From Spirochaetales bacterium (lineage in GTDB: Bacteria > Spirochaetota > Spirochaetia > DSM-2461), in assembly GCA_028532905.1 (NCBI GenBank), contig JAQQAM010000214.1:1-34299 (forward strand): a stretch of 34,299 bases of DNA. Direction: 5' to 3'. The stretch's first letter is position 1. Each line of letters begins with the position of its first letter. Position numbers and translations under genes: made by a program. Below are positions 25,477 to 32,962 of this stretch, piece by piece. Under the pieces are notes generated by a model. That model saw nothing but the letters and a program-made list of their open reading frames with translations, was not told the DNA's origin and made no database searches.

Positions 25477-26907
25477 ATGATATTGTCTCTTGATAAACAG
25501 TCTGATCTCACCCTGCATCGGCAGATCTGCAGCCAGATCAGGGAGATGATCAGGAGCGGCCGCCTGCCCCCCGGTCTGAAATTACCCTCCACCAGAACAC
25601 TTGTTGCCGAATACGCCGTTTCCCGGAACGTTTTTCTCGGAGCCTTTGAACAGCTCCAGGCCGAAGGATATCTGTTGAGCCGCAAGGGAAGCGGAACCTA
25701 TGTATCTGATAAAATCGATCCGGCCCTCTTCCCCGCTCCCCCGGAAAACAGAAATGTTGAAAAACATAAAAGAGATTACAAAGTTCACTATGATTTTTCT
25801 GTAGGAAATCCGGATCTGTCCGAATTTCCCCTGACCGAGTGGGGCAGATGTCTCAGGAAAGCCGTTTCTCAGCTGAAAGGTCCGGAAATGACCTACGGAA
25901 ACCCGGGGGGAACCCTCCGGCTGAAAAGAGCTCTGAAAAAGCATCTGCTTCTCAGCAGGGGAATGAATATCGAAGAAGATCAGCTGTTTATCTGCTCCGG
26001 ATCCCATCAGGCTCTTCTGCTGGCGGTTCACAGCTGTCTGGATAAGACTGAAAAAACAGCTGTGGCTCTGGAAAATCCCGCCTACAATGCCCTGACCCGA
26101 AGCATTATTCAAGCCGGAGCCCGACCTCTCCCGATCCTCAGCGATGATGAAGGAATAAGCCCTTCCCATATCCCTGCCGGAGAAGATACGGCCATGATCT
26201 GCGTCACGCCCTCCCATCTTTTTCCCACAGGAACTGTACTGCCCATACACAGACGTCTGGAGCTCTGCGCCCGTGCGGATGAGCTGGACTGCTTTATACT
26301 GGAAAATGAATTTGAAGGAGATCTCAGACTAAAGGGTTCTCAAATCCCGTCCATGCACTTCATCAGGGAGGAGCGTATCCTCTCGGCAGGAACCTTCAGT
26401 CAGATTATGTATCCCGCTATCCGTCTGGGATATCTGATTGTACCGGAAAATATGATTTCCAGAACCGCCCTCTGGTACAGACTGCTGGGCTACGGGGTTC
26501 CGGTTTCTGTACAGAACGGCATGGCTCTGTTTATGGAAGAGGGTCTTCTGCTGCGGCACTACAGAAAGATGAAGCGCCTGTATCAGGAGAAACAGGAGGA
26601 ATTCATCACCCTTTTGAAAAAGGAATTCCCCGAGGAGCTGACACTCCGGGGAACCGATACAGGAACCTACCTGTGTGCCTCATTCAATGGGATGGAGTTT
26701 AACGACAAGACAGCCGAAATCCTGTCCGCTGCCGGGATTACGGCGGATTTTGAATTCCGCCACTACTGGCCTCCGGGCACTGTGGATAAGGCTCCGGGAA
26801 TCATACTCGGGTTCGGAAACATGGAGAATGAGACCATGGAGAAAGGAGTCAGAGCCCTGGGCAGAGCTGTCAGATCCGCCTTTCAAAGGCAGCTGGAGAA
26901 CCATTGA
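25477..26907 (+). CDS. MocR/PdxR-type GntR regulator with altered PLP site
   Basis: A 476-residue MocR-family regulator: an N-terminal GntR winged helix (about 10-78; LTLHRQICSQIREMI, LPSTRTLVAEYAVSR, GSGTYVSD) fused to a fold-type I aminotransferase-like domain. In active members PLP is held by the Lys of GTFSK and the Asp of EDDYD. Here those read GTFSQ (Gln309) and ENEFE (Asn277, with Phe279 for the stacking Tyr). A Schiff base with PLP therefore cannot form at the usual place, although other motifs (VTPSHLFPTGTVLP, RLGYL) are intact. It probably senses something else or works without a cofactor. It may control the upstream YfcC-type carrier; this is inference from position. Its last 38 bp overlap the convergent tocopherol cyclase-like gene. 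Confidence 0.92.
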   Translation: MILSLDKQSDLTLHRQICSQIREMIRSGRLPPGLKLPSTRTLVAEYAVSRNVFLGAFEQLQAEGYLLSRKGSGTYVSDKIDPALFPAPPENRNVEKHKRDYKVHYDFSVGNPDLSEFPLTEWGRCLRKAVSQLKGPEMTYGNPGGTLRLKRALKKHLLLSRGMNIEEDQLFICSGSHQALLLAVHSCLDKTEKTAVALENPAYNALTRSIIQAGARPLPILSDDEGISPSHIPAGEDTAMICVTPSHLFPTGTVLPIHRRLELCARADELDCFILENEFEGDLRLKGSQIPSMHFIREERILSAGTFSQIMYPAIRLGYLIVPENMISRTALWYRLLGYGVPVSVQNGMALFMEEGLLLRHYRKMKRLYQEKQEEFITLLKKEFPEELTLRGTDTGTYLCASFNGMEFNDKTAEILSAAGITADFEFRHYWPPGTVDKAPGIILGFGNMENETMEKGVRALGRAVRSAFQRQLENH

Positions 26908-27811
26908 AAACACGGGTGGTTCCTCCGGCATCTGTGTACTCCAGGCGGATTTCAGAATTGATACTTTCCTTGATCACCCGGCTCATGGCTCCTCCCGACG
27001 GGGCTTTCAAAGGGCCTCCCGGTTTACCGTGTATATGACAGACAATAGACTCGTCTCCTCCTGACAGGAGAATCCTTCCGTTAAGGGGGTCTGAAAAACT
27101 GACATCCCTGACCTTCCAGCGGTTCCAGGTGCCAAAAGCCCTCTGGACGCCATCATATGAGAAGAATCCCAGGAATCCGGTAAATTTGACCGGCCCCAGG
27201 GGTATGGAGGCCACGGCAAGCATAAATGAGCTGTCTTCCTCTTTAAAATGATTACAATGAACCCAGGTATACACTCCGGGGAAATTCCACCCCCAGTCTT
27301 TCTCTATATATCCCTTCCCGCCGCTGTAACTGAAGTGTTCTCCATTCACTTGAAGATGTCCTGAGAGAGTATGACTCATGGACAGCACATCATGACGGCA
27401 CTCCATTCCGGGAACAAAAGAAAACCATCCCATAATACCCGGATGAGTCAGACTCCGGGGATATTCCAGGATGGAACTGTACGCCAGCTCCCCGTCAATA
27501 GAGAGCCCCTCACAGTCAATACTGATCCGGCAACCCTCCAGAGAAAACCGGGAGTCTCCCACTTCCACGGAGAATGTCTTACGGTCTGCTCTGAATGATT
27601 CCAGAGGATAGGCGGCATACCATGTCTCTCCGGTAATTCCGTTTATGATCTGAATAAAGGAGTGCCTGTCTCCCGGAGAAAGGGAAATACCCGGTATAAA
27701 GGAGTATATACTGCCGCAGTCTGCAGAAACATGCTTTAAATACCAGCCTTCAAAATACCTCTTCTTCCGGAAGTTTCCCCTGAAGGGAGCAGGATTGATA
27801 ATAGTTTTCAT
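26870..27811 (-). CDS. Tocopherol cyclase-family protein
   Basis: The 313-residue protein shows the signature blocks of the tocopherol cyclase family (PF14249): KKRYFEGWYLKHV (16-28) near the N-terminus and GGKGYIEKDWGWNFPGVYTWVHCNHF around 165-190, followed by beta-strand-rich sequence. Plant and cyanobacterial members close the chromanol ring of vitamin E. Many bacterial relatives live in organisms without tocopherol synthesis and have unknown substrates, which is the likely case here as no prenylquinone genes are nearby. No signal peptide is evident. The C-terminus overlaps the MocR-type gene by 38 bp, tail to tail. Confidence 0.85.
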   Translation of the reverse strand: MKTIINPAPFRGNFRKKRYFEGWYLKHVSADCGSIYSFIPGISLSPGDRHSFIQIINGITGETWYAAYPLESFRADRKTFSVEVGDSRFSLEGCRISIDCEGLSIDGELAYSSILEYPRSLTHPGIMGWFSFVPGMECRHDVLSMSHTLSGHLQVNGEHFSYSGGKGYIEKDWGWNFPGVYTWVHCNHFKEEDSSFMLAVASIPLGPVKFTGFLGFFSYDGVQRAFGTWNRWKVRDVSFSDPLNGRILLSGGDESIVCHIHGKPGGPLKAPSGGAMSRVIKESINSEIRLEYTDAGGTTRVFNGSPAAFERRI

Positions 27812-27911
27812 AATTCTCCCTGATGCAAAGTGCTTTAAACCTACATTATCGTATGAAAAATCATTAAAATACCACCCAGGTTCATATTTGAGAACTGATC
27901 CGGAAAGGTTA

Positions 27912-27940
27912 TTTACAATTTCCCCGACACCCCCTAGTAT
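27912..27940 (+). promoter_or_regulatory. Candidate promoter of the second MCP gene
   Basis: TTTACA (27912-27917) and TAGTAT (27935-27940) with a 17-bp spacer, about 35 bp before the ATG. The -10 box is a 4/6 match and other AT-rich boxes overlap, so this is tentative. Confidence 0.35.
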
Positions 27941-27974
27941 AACTGTTTAGTAATATATTATTTGGAATATTTTA

Positions 27975-29903
27975 ATGAAATTAAAAACACAGCTTTTTTT
28001 CAGCACTTTTCTTGTGATAATTCTTTTTGTCCTCACTCTTGCCTTCACCATGGCAGATTTCAATAAACTTCAGAGGCTTCAGGATCTCTCACTGAAAGCC
28101 ACGGAACTGCAGGTCAGCGCCAATGAGTTCAAGCTGTACACCAATGCCGTCTTTCTTGAAAAGAACGATTTTGCCGTGCTGGTAAAACGCTGGAACAGAC
28201 AGGCTCTGCTTCTGGAAGAAGAGATTCACAGCCTTCTGATAATGAGTAATGGAATCAGCCTCCCCGATTCTGTGCTCTCCTCCTTTAGCTCGCTCAAAGA
28301 GGGTGTGGAAGCCCAAAGCCTTTACAGGGAACCCTTTAAAAAATCGACCCATGAAATACAGAAAAGAGGAGCCCTCTCCTCCCAGGTACAGTACAACGGT
28401 CTCTACGGATACTTTCTCACTCTGAATAGGGATGAGAACAGCGCCTGGAGACAGCTTTTAAGAGATCTGGTCAGTAATGCGGAAGCCGTTAATGCCGGCA
28501 GCAATACGGTGAGCAGAAATCTTATGATTCTTACTGACAGGCTGAATACTTACAGACAGGAGATGATCAGAACCACATTTCTGCAGGTTCTGATTATCAG
28601 TGCGGTGATAGCCCTTTTCAGCGCTGTTTATATGGCTCTGTTCAGCAACAGACTCTCCCGGGGCTTTACAGGTCTGGAACAGACTATGAAGCAGATGGCT
28701 GAGCGGAATCTTGCCCATCGCACCCTTCTGAAAGGGAGCAGAGAAATGAATGCCCTGGGCTCTCATATCAATGAAGTCAACAGTTCCTTCGGGACATTCA
28801 TCAATGAAGTGAAGGAGGTCTCCTTCCAGAGTCTGAGTCTGCAGGACACCCTGGCGGCAGGAACCGCGGAAACTCTGGCAGCCCTCCAGCAGATCAACAA
28901 AAATATTGAAATTCTGGAAGAGAGTCTGAAAGGGATTGAAGGAGATACAGGAAACTCGGAACAGTCAGTCCGCTCCATCAGCCTGCAGATAAAAGAACTG
29001 AATACCAACCTGAACCGCCAGTCCTCTTTGATTCAGAATAACCTGAATGCCGTTGAAAAGATTTCATCCTCCATTACCGGACTCAGCCTTCTTACTGAAA
29101 AAGGAAGAGACAAATCCTCTGTTATGACAGAACGTCTGGAAGAGGGCGGATCAAAAGTGGAACTGTCCCACAGTATTATTCTCAAAGTGGCAAAATCCAT
29201 ACAGGATGTGATGGAGATTACCCATATCATCAATGAAATCTCCGATCAGACCAATATACTCTCCATGAATGCAGCCATAGAATCAGCCCATGCGGGAGAG
29301 GCGGGTAAAGGATTTGCCGTTGTTGCCGAGGAAATCAGGAACCTGGCAGAATCCACTGCTGAAAATGCACATCAGATTGACGAAACTCTGAAGAATGTTG
29401 CAGACCGGATTGATGCGGCCATAGAGTCCAGTACGGCCAGCTTTGAATCAATGGATTATCTGAATGCCGGGCTGGCGGAGCTCAGTACAACCATGGAGAC
29501 CATCAACCAGGGGATGAAAACCCTCAACAGCGAAGGCGAAGAGATTGTCAGGTCTTCCAGAAGCCTTAAAACAGTTACAGCCAATATTACTGAATCATCA
29601 CAAAAGATAAGCAGCCACGCCGTAGAGATCACAGATGTGATCTCCGGAGTCAGAGAAAATACGACCTTTGCTTCAGGCAATATTGAAGAGATCGCTCTGG
29701 GGAGCAGGGAGATAATCTCCACTATGAAGGAAGTTCATTCTGTGAGTGAAAACAACAGGGAAGGACTCCATAATCTAGAGGCCATGATCAGCACTTTCAA
29801 CACACAGCCTGATGAAGATACTCTTGAACAGATAGAAGAACTGACAGAAGAACCGGCGGTCGCACTACCGGATTTTCCGGATTCGGCAGATAAGCCTGCC
29901 TGA
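27975..29903 (+). CDS. Methyl-accepting chemotaxis protein
   Basis: A 642-residue chemoreceptor. Membrane helix 1 is at about 8-28 and a mostly helical periplasmic domain at about 29-198 is of four-helix-bundle type rather than Cache. Membrane helix 2 (about 200-224) is followed by HAMP (about 225-280) and the cytoplasmic signalling hairpin. The tip reads [42 protein letters not shown] around 417-458. The acidic tail ([22 protein letters not shown]) has no CheR-docking pentapeptide. The ligand is unknown. The only ribosome-binding signal is a weak GGA about 9 nt upstream. It is divergent from the tocopherol cyclase-like gene. Confidence 0.95.
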   Translation: MKLKTQLFFSTFLVIILFVLTLAFTMADFNKLQRLQDLSLKATELQVSANEFKLYTNAVFLEKNDFAVLVKRWNRQALLLEEEIHSLLIMSNGISLPDSVLSSFSSLKEGVEAQSLYREPFKKSTHEIQKRGALSSQVQYNGLYGYFLTLNRDENSAWRQLLRDLVSNAEAVNAGSNTVSRNLMILTDRLNTYRQEMIRTTFLQVLIISAVIALFSAVYMALFSNRLSRGFTGLEQTMKQMAERNLAHRTLLKGSREMNALGSHINEVNSSFGTFINEVKEVSFQSLSLQDTLAAGTAETLAALQQINKNIEILEESLKGIEGDTGNSEQSVRSISLQIKELNTNLNRQSSLIQNNLNAVEKISSSITGLSLLTEKGRDKSSVMTERLEEGGSKVELSHSIILKVAKSIQDVMEITHIINEISDQTNILSMNAAIESAHAGEAGKGFAVVAEEIRNLAESTAENAHQIDETLKNVADRIDAAIESSTASFESMDYLNAGLAELSTTMETINQGMKTLNSEGEEIVRSSRSLKTVTANITESSQKISSHAVEITDVISGVRENTTFASGNIEEIALGSREIISTMKEVHSVSENNREGLHNLEAMISTFNTQPDEDTLEQIEELTEEPAVALPDFPDSADKPA

Positions 29904-29963
29904 CAATTTCCTTAAGGGGTCCGGAAACGTAAAGGGTGTATACGGAAAAACAGAGGATACCAC

Positions 29964-29992
29964 TTGCCATCCCCTGTATTTTTCGTTAACCT
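29964..29992 (+). promoter_or_regulatory. Candidate promoter of the biotin operon
   Basis: TTGCCA (29964-29969) and TAACCT (29987-29992) with a 17-bp spacer. The -10 box lies inside the left arm of the BirA-type operator, so repressor binding would block it. A start near 29999 would leave a leader of only a few bases before the ATG at 30005. The -10 match is weak (3-4/6). Confidence 0.35.
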
Positions 29993-30013
29993 TCCAAACC
30001 ATCCATGGTTAAC
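29985..30013. promoter_or_regulatory. BirA-type operator overlapping the start codon
   Basis: GTTAACC (29985-29991), a 15-bp spacer, and GGTTAAC (30007-30013) make a perfect 7-bp dyad, extended by C-A rich flanks (right flank AAAA). This matches the known bacterial BirA operator form, TTGTTAACC-N15-GGTTAACAA, in both half-site sequence and spacing. It covers the ATG of the BirA-like gene (30005-30007) and the first two codons. Confidence 0.85.
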
Positions 30014-30802
30014 AAAACGTCAAAACAACAGATTCTCTCACTCATAAAGAAATCGGACTCCCCCTTGTCGGGAGAGGAAATCAGCAGAGAAATCGGTATC
30101 ACCAGAGTCGCCGTATGGAAGCAGATTCAGTCTCTTATAGAAGAAGGATACGCCATAGAGTCCAGCTCCAAAGGGTACAGACTCAACCGGGAGGGAGACT
30201 ATCTTTCAAAGCTGGAGTTCAGCGGCGATCAGGATATTCTGTTTTACAGAGAACTGAACTCAACCATGGATGAAGCGGTCAGGCAGCTCTCGGTCCAGCC
30301 GGAGGAAGCCCGGAGCTTCACCGTTCTCGCCGATCACCAGAATGCCGGTCTGGGCCGGGACGAAAATACCTGGGAATCTCCCAGCGGCGGTATCTACATG
30401 ACCTTCGTTATACGGGAGAATCTCCCTCTGGATGCAGCCGGGCAGCTGAAAAAGAAAGGCATTTATACGGCTTTGAGTGCTCTGCAGACCCTGGGCGGTA
30501 TCCCGGGCAAAATGCTTTCCTACACATATGAAGGAAATTTATTCCTCCGGGAAAAGAAGATCGGAGGTCTTCTGGAAGAGTACCTTGTCCGGGGTGACAG
30601 GATGCTCTGGTACACCCTGGGACTGGGGATTCACCTGAATGATTCCCCCTCCCCCCCTCTGTACTCCGTCAGATCTCTTCTGGACAGAGACCTGAACAGG
30701 GTTGCTGTTATAAAAGAAATCAAACAGATCTGGGATTTGTCCCGGAAGAAAGATATGAAAGAAATTACAGATTCATTGGAGAAAGATTATGTCAAAAGAT
30801 AA
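30005..30802 (+). CDS. birA: BirA-like biotin regulator with degenerate ligase site
   Basis: A 265-residue two-domain protein: BirA-type winged helix (about 8-60; LSGEEISREIGITRVAVWKQIQSL, SSKGYRL) and a biotin protein ligase fold (about 78-260; ELNSTMDEA, WESPSGG, KKIGGLLEE, LGLGIHLND). The two catalytic signatures are lost. GRGRRGRKW reads GLGRDENTW (115-123), and KWPND, with the Lys that contacts biotinyl-AMP, reads TYEGN (174-178). Ligation is doubtful. It heads a biotin-uptake operon and its start lies inside a BirA-type operator, so autoregulated repression is likely. No Shine-Dalgarno precedes the ATG; no better start exists without cutting the helix-turn-helix. bioY overlaps the stop by 14 bp. 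Confidence 0.88.
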   Translation: MVNKTSKQQILSLIKKSDSPLSGEEISREIGITRVAVWKQIQSLIEEGYAIESSSKGYRLNREGDYLSKLEFSGDQDILFYRELNSTMDEAVRQLSVQPEEARSFTVLADHQNAGLGRDENTWESPSGGIYMTFVIRENLPLDAAGQLKKKGIYTALSALQTLGGIPGKMLSYTYEGNLFLREKKIGGLLEEYLVRGDRMLWYTLGLGIHLNDSPSPPLYSVRSLLDRDLNRVAVIKEIKQIWDLSRKKDMKEITDSLEKDYVKR

Positions 30803-31349
30803 AATCAGAAAAACCGTACTGGCTGCGGTGTTTACGGCTCTTATTGCCGCCAGTTCATTCTTTACCATTCCCGTGGGGCCTGTTCCGATTGTTCTGACAA
30901 CCATGTTTGTCGTGCTGAGCGGTATGCTGGGAGGGCCCTGGGTGGGACTTTCGGCTGTGGGCAGTTACCTTATACTGGGAATTATCGGACTTCCCGTCTT
31001 TGCCGGCGGAACAGCGGGCATTGCCAAACTGATGGGGCCCACCGGAGGCTTTCTCATCGGATACCTCCTCGCCCCTGTGGCAGGGGGTTTCATCTTCAAT
31101 CCTCCCGGGGACAAGGCAAAAGGACTGAAGGTTCTTCTGGCAGTTCTGGGTGCCTTTACAGCGGGGGCTCTGATCTATGTTCCCGGCATCCCCTGGCTCA
31201 AATACAGTCTGTCCATGGACTGGCCTTCGGCTCTGCAGGCGGGTCTGATTCCCTTTATTCCCGGATTTATCATCAAAAATGCAGCTGCCGCAGCCCTCGC
31301 CTTTGCCCTGAAAGAGAGATTTCAGAATTTTCTTAAATCAGAAGAGTAA
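30789..31349 (+). CDS. bioY: Biotin ECF transporter S component BioY
   Basis: BioY is the membrane protein that binds biotin and, with the ECF energy module, carries it into the cell. The 186-residue length and about six helices fit. Seen motifs are FTIPVGPVPIVLTTMFVVLSGMLGGPW (25-51) and the conserved GLPVFAGGTAGIAKLMGPTGGFLIGY (67-92), whose VPIVL/T and GGxxGxxxLxGPTGGYL elements define BioY. The ATG has GGAGAAAG upstream and overlaps the birA stop by 14 bp, so translation is coupled. Confidence 0.97.
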   Translation: MSKDKIRKTVLAAVFTALIAASSFFTIPVGPVPIVLTTMFVVLSGMLGGPWVGLSAVGSYLILGIIGLPVFAGGTAGIAKLMGPTGGFLIGYLLAPVAGGFIFNPPGDKAKGLKVLLAVLGAFTAGALIYVPGIPWLKYSLSMDWPSALQAGLIPFIPGFIIKNAAAAALAFALKERFQNFLKSEE

Positions 31350-31363
31350 GGCGGAAACAGACC

Positions 31364-32110
31364 ATGCTGGAAGTACAGGGGCTCACTAGAACCTACACAG
31401 AGGGCAGGAAGGTGCTGGATAATATCAATCTCAGCTTCTCCGAAGGGAGCTTCACCATTATTGCCGGCCCCAACGGTTCAGGAAAAACACAGTTGATGCG
31501 TCATTTGAACGGTCTGCTCAAACCCCAGAGCGGGAAAATCCTGCTCCGGGGCAGGGACATCAGGGAAAACCTGACAGAGACCAGAAAACGCATCGGCCTC
31601 GTTTTTCAGAACGCAGACAGCCAGATCGTGGGCCAGACAGTTGCGTCGGACATCTGCTTCGGAGCCGAAAACCTGAAATGGTCCCGGAAGCGGATCAATG
31701 AAAAGCTGGAATCCCTGCTCCGGGAATTTTCCATTTCAGAACTGCGGAACAGGCGTCCCCATACCTTGTCGGGGGGAGAAAAAAGGCGCTGTGTTCTGGC
31801 GGCGGTTCTGATTATGGAACCCGAAATAATCGTACTGGATGAGCCCTTCACCGGTCTGGACAGAGACGGCGTTCAGGATGTTCTTAAAGATATTACCCGT
31901 CTCCACAAAGAGGGAAAGACCATTATCCTTATTACCCATGACCTGGAAAAGTCCCTGGCTCATGCGGACAGACTGGTTCTTATGGACAAAGGATCAGTCG
32001 TGGAAGACGGCCGTCCGGCGGATCTGCTGGACAGGCTGGAGAGTGCGGGGATCAGAAAACCCTGGGGTGAAAACCGGGATCTGGAGAGTATGACATGGCT
32101 GGCTCCCTGA
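31364..32110 (+). CDS. bioM: ECF transporter ATPase (BioM/EcfA)
   Basis: The ATP-hydrolysing subunit of the biotin ECF transporter. The 248-residue ABC ATPase has Walker A GPNGSGKT (35-42), Q-loop Gln82 (FQNADSQ, typical of EcfA), signature LSGGEK (135-140), Walker B IIVLDE (155-160) and switch His192 (THD). A single ATPase gene implies a homodimer, as in BioMNY systems, not the EcfA/EcfA' pair of shared group II modules. The start is 15 bp after the bioY stop; bioN overlaps its end by 16 bp. Confidence 0.96.
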   Translation: MLEVQGLTRTYTEGRKVLDNINLSFSEGSFTIIAGPNGSGKTQLMRHLNGLLKPQSGKILLRGRDIRENLTETRKRIGLVFQNADSQIVGQTVASDICFGAENLKWSRKRINEKLESLLREFSISELRNRRPHTLSGGEKRRCVLAAVLIMEPEIIVLDEPFTGLDRDGVQDVLKDITRLHKEGKTIILITHDLEKSLAHADRLVLMDKGSVVEDGRPADLLDRLESAGIRKPWGENRDLESMTWLAP

Positions 32111-32871
32111 TGTTTCAGTACCAGCCGGGATCATCGGTTCTCCACCGTTCCGACATAAGGGTAAAACTGATCATCATGATTGCCCTGAGTCTGGTCCTGA
32201 TTCAGGTAAGTGTCTTCAGACTGTCCCTGCTCCTGCCGTTCCTGTTGCTGCTGCAATGCTCCCTCAAACGAAGACCTCTCCCTCCTCCCCTTCCCGTCCT
32301 GTTTATGCCGGCCTTGATTTTTACCGGGAATTTTCTGTCTCTGGCAGCAGGCGATGCCCTTTTAAGTTCTGCCCTGATCACGGCAGGGCTCCGGACAGTC
32401 CGGTTTACCTTTATTTTGTGGATGGCTCAGCTTTTTACAGAGACCAGTGATCCCATGTGCCTCACTCCCGCTTTTTACCGGCTTCTGAAACATATTCCTC
32501 TGATCCCTGCCGGGCGCATCAGCACACAGCTGGGCCTGTCTCTCACCCTGATTCCGGTGATTCTGGAAGAGATGAACGAAATCAGAGATGCCATGATATC
32601 CCGCTGCGGCTGGAATCCCCGCAGCCCCCTGAAAAACCTTGTCCATATGGGACAGCCCCTCCTCAATGGTGTTCTTTTGAAGGCAGAAGCTCTGTCGGAT
32701 GCCATGGAAGCCAGACTCTTTACAGAAGACTCAACAGAACCGGAGCTCCTGGGCAGTTCATCAGTCCTTCTGCCCCTTCTGGCTGGGTCATTGTTTATCC
32801 TGATTCTGCTGGCAGGAGAATATGTGCTTTCCCGCTCCGGAAGCAGCTCTTTTTTTGTTCAGTTTTTCTGA
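32095..32871 (+). CDS. bioN: ECF transporter transmembrane protein (BioN/EcfT)
   Basis: The 258-residue membrane subunit that couples the ATPase to BioY. About five hydrophobic helices are seen (38-60, 70-88, 100-118, 145-160, 222-242). The cytoplasmic coupling region carries two EcfT-type signatures, AMISRCGW (first A-x-x-x-R-x-G helix) and DAMEARLF (second); the second lacks the usual Gly after Arg. N-terminal FQYQPGSSVLHRSDIRVKLI matches the family opening (hxxDPRxKL). GGAG lies 8 nt before the ATG; an alternative ATG at 32110 would give a TGATG junction with bioM. It is the last gene of the operon. Confidence 0.92.
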   Translation: MAGSLMFQYQPGSSVLHRSDIRVKLIIMIALSLVLIQVSVFRLSLLLPFLLLLQCSLKRRPLPPPLPVLFMPALIFTGNFLSLAAGDALLSSALITAGLRTVRFTFILWMAQLFTETSDPMCLTPAFYRLLKHIPLIPAGRISTQLGLSLTLIPVILEEMNEIRDAMISRCGWNPRSPLKNLVHMGQPLLNGVLLKAEALSDAMEARLFTEDSTEPELLGSSSVLLPLLAGSLFILILLAGEYVLSRSGSSSFFVQFF

Positions 32872-32927
32872 TCTATACAATTAAAACTTATAAATACAAT
32901 CACTTCAGTAATAATACAAATTTAACC

Positions 32928-32956
32928 TTGCATTACATCCTACATATATGTATGAT
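32928..32956 (+). promoter_or_regulatory. Sigma-70-type promoter of the NifA-like gene
   Basis: TTGCAT (32928-32933), 17-bp spacer, TATGAT (32951-32956). A start 7 nt on would fall at 32963, exactly at the ATG. The perfect palindrome TACATATATGTA (32941-32952) overlaps the -10 box and may be an operator. Confidence 0.55.
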
Positions 32957-32962
32957 CATCCC

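Noticed and set aside
32872-32962. Sigma-54 promoter (GG-N10-GC type) before the NifA-like gene
   Set aside because: No GG/GC pair with the required spacing was found; a sigma-70-type promoter fits better.
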